Both the position numbers and the translations under genes were made by a program. 64,000 nt of DNA, from the NCBI GenBank assembly GCA_014529385.2, contig CM043948.1, positions 21,143,951-21,207,950 on the forward strand, in the 5' to 3' direction. Below, one piece after another: positions 58,892 to 64,000 of this stretch. Position 1 is the first letter of the stretch, and each line of letters opens with the position of its first letter. This stretch comes from Adiantum capillus-veneris. Lineage: Eukaryota; Streptophyta; Polypodiopsida; Polypodiales; Pteridaceae. The notes under the pieces are model-generated. The model was not told the origin of the DNA and did not search any database. It worked only from the letters and a program-made list of their open reading frames with translations.

Positions 58892-60265
58892 AGTCAATAT
58901 ATCATTGACTTCCTAACCACTAGAACGTTCCCTGAGAACATTACAAGAGCACGAGAGAAAGCTATAGATCTGGAAGCTCGTGACTTTCAGTTAATTGGAA
59001 ATCAACTCTATAAGCGGGGAAAAGACAATCAACTTAGAATCTGTGCAAGTGAAATCGAATACCTGCTGATTCTCGAACATGCACATAGCGGAGTAAGTGG
59101 AGGCCACTTTTCGGGCGATAAGACGGCAAAAATTGTCTTGACCGCAGGAATTTGGTGGCCTACATTGCACATGGATGCCAATGAGTTTGTAAAGCATTGT
59201 GATGCATGCCAACGCACCAAGATACCAATCAAAAGAGATGAGATTCCATTAAGGCCAATGATGGGGGCAAGGGCATTTGCAAAATGGGGCATTGATTTTG
59301 TGGGACCTATATCACCCCCTGCATATCGCACCCATACCCAATATATCATTGTGGCTACGGACTATCTCACAAAATGGGTCGAGGCCAAAGCAACACAAAA
59401 AGCTGATGCACGCACCACAACTCAATTTTTGTATGAGAATGTTTTTGTACGTTAAGGGTTACCAATAGAAATTGTCAGTGACCATGGAACACACTTCCTC
59501 AATGAAGTCATTGAATATCTACTAGAGGAATTCATGGTCATACATAGGAAATAAACACCATACCATCCACAGGCCAATGGGCAAGCGGAGGCCACGAATA
59601 AAACACTATGCACGGTTCTCACTAAAATAGTGTCAGAATCAAGAACCGATTGGGATCAGTAGCTACACTCAACACTATGGGCATACAGGGTAGCTTATAA
59701 AACCTCAATAGAAACAACACCATATAACATGGTGTTTGGGCTAAATGCTATACTACCCATAGAGTTTTTAATCCCAACTCTACGAGTAGCAACAAGCTTG
59801 GAATGGACAGGGCATGAACTCTCTTCAAGAATTAATGATCTTGAAAGGCTAGATGAACTCCGCTTACGAGCTGTCGCTTCGATCTATGCTAAAAAGAGAA
59901 GACAAAAGGAATTTTTTGACAAACATGTGCGTACCAAAGAGTTCAAAACAGGTAATTACGTACTTGTTTATACCTTAAAGCAACATGCCAAGAAACTAAA
60001 AAAGAGAGGGATGGGACCATTTGTGATTCATGATCTATCACAAAGTGGAGATATCAAGCTTGCTACATTAGCAGGTGAAGAAATGCCAAACTGGATTAGT
60101 GGGTGTCGACTGAGGAGATATCATCTACCACTCACACAGGAGATGCTCCAACAAATTCACCAAGGGAAGCAAAGAATGAAGGAAAAACAGAGATTACAAG
60201 AGGAAGCTAAAGCCGAAGCACAAGAACGCATTGGAAAAAGACGGCTTCTACGACAACAACAATAG
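58892..60265 (+). pseudogene. Integrase
   Basis: The zinc region H-H-C-C is at about 59,078-59,212 (AHSGVSGGHF ... HCDACQRTK). Core: WGIDFVGP (about 59,284), VSDHGTHFLNE (about 59,474) and YHPQANGQAEATN (about 59,564). Stops fall at about 59,453, 59,552 and 59,660. The C-terminal part (59,729-60,265) includes the VFGLNAILPIEF box and a basic, Gln-rich tail ending at a stop (60,263-60,265). No chromodomain is present, in keeping with Athila/Tat-type elements. Confidence 0.8.
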
Positions 60266-60277
60266 AGTAAACCACCA

Positions 60278-61363
60278 TTGAGAATCAATGCCATTCGACT
60301 GATGAACTTGGAGGAGGAAACAGTAGAGCCAATAATTACAGTCAAGGTGGGCAACAATCAAGTTGAATCAACAGCCTTGCTCGATTCGGGTGCTCAAACA
60401 AATTTGATCTCTTACGGATTATACCAACAGCTCCAAGTCATAGATCAACTTCATCCTACTCAACAAGTGCTGGAAAGTAGCACATCACACGCATTGAAAA
60501 CATTAGGATGGACTATATTGCATGTACAGCTACATCAATATATTTACCCACACAAATTCTATGTGGTAACAGATGAAAGCACACAACAACCAATGATGCA
60601 AGGGCAACCTTGGCAAAAGGAATACAATATCCAGATAGACTGGAAAGTAGAGGTGGTCGAAATTCAGCACGAACATAAACAACAGGTAATAGATTTTGCT
60701 CAGAAGTACCATCATGATCAACTACAAGCCATGCAAACACTGGCAACAAAGACAAAAGAACAAATACCATCAAAGAACAACATGGAACTTGAGAACAACA
60801 ACCAGGTAAAGGCCAACCATGCTAATCACAGACAGTTGAAGTCACCGGCTACACTGCAAAAATCTAGGCTACCAAAACAAGGTAAACAAGTATGGATGCG
60901 GAAGGATAGAAAGGCCATGGTGGGAAGGAAACAATGTAACAACCGGATTCCAACAAAGCAGACGGTGCAACCCAAAACCAAGGTAACCAAGCAGATATGG
61001 ATCCCAAAGAAAATGCTTAGCCATAACCCAAATGTCACTCACATTTGGATACCAAAGCAAAAGCCGAAGGAAATACTTACGATACAAGCAACAATAGAAA
61101 GCAGACATCTGCAGGTCAACAAGGAGAACCGATATATGTGGATGCCGATGATAGACAAACCAGTGGCAAACAAGAAAGTGCCAAACCATCTACAAAAGTT
61201 GGCAGCACCAAACTACCAATGGAAATCCAAGGCCATAAGGCCCATAGCTATCACATCCAGGCCATCTCTATCCTCAGATACAGATAGGACTCCAACAACA
61301 GTGTCAGCAAAGCACTTTCCTCTTGCCAAAAAGACAATTAAACAGAGAGCAGTAGAATTATAG
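60278..61363 (+). CDS. Extra 3' ORF: second retropepsin-like domain with basic W-x-P-K tail
   Basis: A 361-codon frame, in the same frame as integrase and separated only by the stop at 60,263-60,265. It could be a separate ORF or a polyprotein extension cut off by that stop. Residues 33-46 read ALLDSGAQTNLISY, a textbook aspartic-protease loop. MMQGQPWQKEYNIQIDW (106-122) matches the C-terminal retropepsin strand and following turn, so a whole domain of about 100 residues is present. The rest is Lys/Gln-rich with repeated W-(M/I)-(R/P)-(K/M) boxes near 60,890, 61,000, 61,049 and 61,139. Being unbroken while upstream frames carry many stops is notable. Role unknown. Confidence 0.7.
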   Translation: MRINAIRLMNLEEETVEPIITVKVGNNQVESTALLDSGAQTNLISYGLYQQLQVIDQLHPTQQVLESSTSHALKTLGWTILHVQLHQYIYPHKFYVVTDESTQQPMMQGQPWQKEYNIQIDWKVEVVEIQHEHKQQVIDFAQKYHHDQLQAMQTLATKTKEQIPSKNNMELENNNQVKANHANHRQLKSPATLQKSRLPKQGKQVWMRKDRKAMVGRKQCNNRIPTKQTVQPKTKVTKQIWIPKKMLSHNPNVTHIWIPKQKPKEILTIQATIESRHLQVNKENRYMWMPMIDKPVANKKVPNHLQKLAAPNYQWKSKAIRPIAITSRPSLSSDTDRTPTTVSAKHFPLAKKTIKQRAVEL

Positions 61364-61625
61364 CTGCTACTTGCAAAGAAAGTAGGAAGCCTCGATGGCG
61401 AATGCCAATAAGCATCTTGCTTATTCCCTTCTCTTGCACAACATTAATTTTTCCATGCATTGACCGGGTATGCATAAAATAGGGCCACATTAATTGGCCA
61501 GGCATTAGCATGAATTTTTCAACCTATGCACGACACATACTCCGAGGCGAAACCTTGTCGTCCGGGAGGACTCCGACTAGGAGGAGGGGAGGCATTCTCA
61601 ATGTGGAACCAATAACAGAAACAAC

Positions 61626-61638
61626 AAAAAAAGGGGCA
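61626..61638 (+). promoter_or_regulatory. Polypurine tract candidate
   Basis: AAAAAAAGGGGCA is followed by TGATTTTCGAC, the layout expected at the start of a 3' LTR. A TATA-like TATATAA lies at 61,773-61,779. No matching LTR start was found upstream, so only the tract is called. Confidence 0.45.
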
Positions 61639-62270
61639 TGATTTTCGACTATTTTAAGGGTTAACGTTTGATTGCGAAATTTTCTGGAGTAGCCCAAGCA
61701 TATATGCCCTTATACAGCATGAAGCTACAGGTATATGGGGCCAAACGCCAAATCAAGCCCCTAGGTGTGTGTATATAAGTAGAAATAGCCATTTTTTCAG
61801 GCAAAATATTGGTAAAACGGAGAAATCCGGCCATAAAAATTGCATGTGAGTGTATATAATGTGTTGCGGTGATGTTTGTGATCTATTATGAATTTTGGGG
61901 ATTTTTTTGGTTTGGTTTGCTATTTTTCTTTTAATTTTGCTAATTTTCGGCAGAAAAACTTCAAAAATACAAAAAACAGGTGAAAAACTGTCGTAATGAA
62001 AAACAAAAAATATGGGGATGACCAGTGATTAAAGAACAACCTATGGTACAGTAGGGGTGCAATTATGAGACTGGAGCGGAAAGCGTGTTTTAGCCAGGTT
62101 TTGACCAAAATGACAAATTTCTGGTAAACAGAGCAAATGGAGTCCAAATCAAGAAATTTTTGAGCCTAAACTGCATCTTGCAAAAAGATAGGAACACATG
62201 TCAAATTTCATGAAAAATGGTTCAGGGACTTCCACTATAAGAAATTTTCACCCCATTTTTAGCTCATTCT
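61639..62270. other. Possible 3' LTR or 3' UTR; no sense gene
   Basis: AT-rich DNA with TATA-like motifs (61,773 and 61,855) and no supported plus-strand coding region. Confidence 0.4.
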
Positions 62271-62272
62271 CA

Positions 62273-62470
62273 CTATTGACTTTGTGGAGAGAGCTTCTGC
62301 CACCTAGAGCGGATCGACCTTCCAGCAGCTTCTACGATGCGCATGTCTACCCGACCAGCTCCAGACATGAGAGGTAGGCTCACCACCTTGAGCTTTTCGC
62401 GCATGTTTGTCATTCTGTCGCGAAAACTAGCGTAGAAGTCACGTACAAAGCGAGCGGTAGAGTCCTGCAA
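62273..62470 (-). CDS. Small antisense ORF, possibly a second exon
   Basis: 65 codons on the minus strand, Arg-rich (FVRDFYASFRDRMTNMREKL). On the minus strand a splice-acceptor-like tttctacttgcag ends just before the ORF at about 62,466, and a TTAGGGTTTTT tract typical of plant 5' leaders lies upstream (about 62,595-62,585). A spliced antisense transcript is therefore plausible. Antisense ORFs in the 3' region are known in Tat-lineage elements. No domain is recognised. Confidence 0.35.
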   Translation of the reverse strand: MQDSTARFVRDFYASFRDRMTNMREKLKVVSLPLMSGAGRVDMRIVEAAGRSIRSRWQKLSPQSQ

Positions 62471-62599
62471 GTAGAAACGGCGGCCTAACGGCTAACCCGA
62501 AAGCAACAAGACTTCATCGACAGCTTACACTAGTCTAGGAGACCAGTCCTCGATAGCCAAAGGCAGTGGGAAACCATCGGGAAAAACCCTAATTCCCAG

Positions 62600-63190
62600 A
62601 AACCCGCAAGAGGCCACCAAATGGGAAATCAGCGAAACGGTGACCAAATGCTACCAAAATTTATGGGTAGGAGCATCTCGACATGCTCGATGAGTCCATA
62701 TGACCCGCATGACCAAAAAGTGACCCGTATCGGCACTAAACCTCAGAAACGACATCAGACACACAAAGCGTCAAAATGCACTTGTGGCCAAACCGCAGTC
62801 CGTTTGCCACCAAACTTCACGAGCGGCTTTCCTAGACCATCAACAACCAAGTATTATGGTGGTAGACCACCACAAATCATCAAAGGTATGTAAACGCCAC
62901 CACGGGTGCTTCTAGAGAGAAAAATTGCCAAATGGAGCTCCGGTGAAGCCAAAGTCAACAAAAACCATACGGTAAGGATCCCCAACGGATTGGGAAGCTA
63001 TGGAGACCAACATCGAGGAATTTCATCGCCAAAAAGCACTCCAAAAGTCAGAAAACGGCTCGCAGGCTCTGAAGTCCACACAGGGAGTTATACTCTATCC
63101 ATTTGACTTTTTTTATTGAAATTAGGCTAAACAGGGACTAAGGGGGGCAAAGGGCAAGCACTGGGAGCACTAACACTGAAAAAATCATCA
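62600..63190. other. No gene supported
   Basis: Two short plus-strand open frames (62,621-62,893 and 62,906-63,106) lack recognisable domains. Base composition is less AT-rich than the flanks. Confidence 0.4.
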
Positions 63191-63192
63191 GG

Positions 63193-63996
63193 AGACATCC
63201 CACGCGTAGGATGTCTCAAGGGCATTTTTGGCACAAAACCCAACAATTCTTCATATGCATGGAAAAATGCAAATTTAGGGCATAAAGGCACTAATGGGCC
63301 ATTGACCTACCAAATCTTGTCCAAATCTCATGAAACCTGCCAACACATTCATATACACATCAGCTAACTTTCTGTGTGGTAAGGGAGTAAAAATGAGGAA
63401 TAAGACATCCTACGCGTAGGATGTCTAATGGACCTTTTTCGCATGGAAGAAAAGTTTTGTCATTCCAGATTTGATTACCTCATCAACAAGAGCCCATATG
63501 TCAATTTTGAAGCCATTCTAATCACTTTTGACCCCCAACACCTTCAAGAAACACTTTTTGAGCCCAAAAACACCTCACAGAGCCCTACAGGCATCAAATC
63601 TTATCCAAATGCAAATCCAAGAACATGGCCATGTTCCATAGGCCAAGGACAACCCACAGAACAAAGTTTCATGCAATTCTGATGAAATAGACATCCTACG
63701 CGTAGGATGTCTTAAGCTTGAATTTAGCCTTCTGTGCAAGAAATGACATCATAGGAGCCAATACCATGATGCATTGAGCCCATACACCAAGTTTCAACCC
63801 ATTTGGACATCAATTGCTACCCATGATAGACAATCTACCCAAATTGTGACCTAAAGCCTAAATCAGTCAAAAAATCCACTTTTTGACATTCAAATTCAAA
63901 TCCAAGCTTATAACCATGTTCCATGAGCCTTACACTACCTACATGTCAAGTATGAACCAATTCTGAAGAAAAAGACATCCTACGCGTAGGATGTCT
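63193..63996. repeat. Four further copies of the 24-bp palindrome
   Basis: Copies start at 63,193, 63,403, 63,689 and 63,973. The last three are perfect 24-bp palindromes; the first has one change (CCCACGCG). Spacing is 210, 286 and 284 bp. The series may continue beyond the window. Intervening DNA has no gene I can support. Confidence 0.92.
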
Positions 63997-64000
63997 AGAT

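Larger units (their letters stand above)
48830..61638 (+). mobile_element. Large decayed Athila/Tat-like Ty3/gypsy element
   Basis: LTR-like DNA ends ...gtccaaca at 49,923, followed by a tRNA-Asp-type primer site, a 1.75-kb leader with palindromes, and gag from 51,697. Two zinc knuckles, protease, RT, RNase H, integrase and an extra 3' ORF with a second retropepsin-like domain follow, then a purine tract (61,626-61,638). The left limit is not fixed. The DNA after the purine tract does not match the DNA before the primer site, so a proper pair of LTRs is not visible. Coding frames are open for long stretches between isolated stop codons. Confidence 0.75.

Noticed and set aside
61639-64000. 3' LTR of the large element starting at TGATTTTCGAC
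   Set aside because: The purine tract fits, but the sequence does not match the DNA upstream of the primer site at 49,925, so no LTR pair can be shown.
1-64000. tRNA, rRNA or other structured RNA genes
   Set aside because: Only tRNA-complementary primer sites of retroelements were found; no cloverleaf or rRNA core was recognised by eye.

Overview
The window looks like nuclear DNA of a land plant with a large, repeat-rich genome. The evidence is plant-type Ty3/gypsy elements (one with a C-terminal chromodomain), initiator-Met-type and Asp-type tRNA primer sites, GT-AG introns, multi-kilobase repeat-filled introns and AT-rich DNA. A fern, lycophyte or gymnosperm fits better than a compact angiosperm, but I cannot fix the species. 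I see no tRNA, rRNA or CRISPR.

Region 1 (1-10,900) holds almost only satellite-like DNA. Its core is TTGGACAAGTGGTGGACCTT, in diverged subunits of about 50-60 bp organised into higher-order units of about 442 bp. Region 2 (10,921-18,760) carries the main gene locus. Two exons encode a ParB/sulfiredoxin-like (DGQH) domain followed by what looks like a beta-class N6/N4 DNA-methyltransferase-like domain with a lost catalytic motif. A repeat-filled 2.6-kb intron then leads, in frame, to a SET-domain exon. An FCP1/HAD-phosphatase-like exon with a SAP-like tail follows and is broken by two one-base frameshifts. A second, divergent FCP1-like exon lies at 33,402-34,177. All three 3' exons start in phase 1, the phase left by the exon-2 donor. 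Alternative terminal exons on a shared ParB/methyltransferase-like N-terminus are therefore possible, and this is the best candidate here for an undescribed system.

Region 3 (19.5-36.4 kb) is the same satellite in the opposite orientation, making a very large inverted repeat around the gene. It is split by a young, nearly complete chromovirus-type retrotransposon (23,177-32,082; equal 1,592-bp LTRs, TSD AAACC, one frameshift before the chromodomain).

Region 4 (36.7-64 kb) is a graveyard of nested retroelements. A decayed minus-strand gypsy element (36.7-47.3 kb) carries an inserted, internally deleted LTR element (38.0-42.0 kb) and a small TIR element. A plus-strand fragment of an unusual IPMG-type reverse transcriptase (47.3-48.4 kb) is split by a second copy of that TIR element. 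A long plus-strand Athila/Tat-like element (about 48.9-61.6 kb) has one gag-pol reading frame broken by many stops, and carries a second retropepsin-like domain downstream of integrase. Eight copies of a 24-bp palindrome lie in its leader and in the DNA beyond its 3' end.
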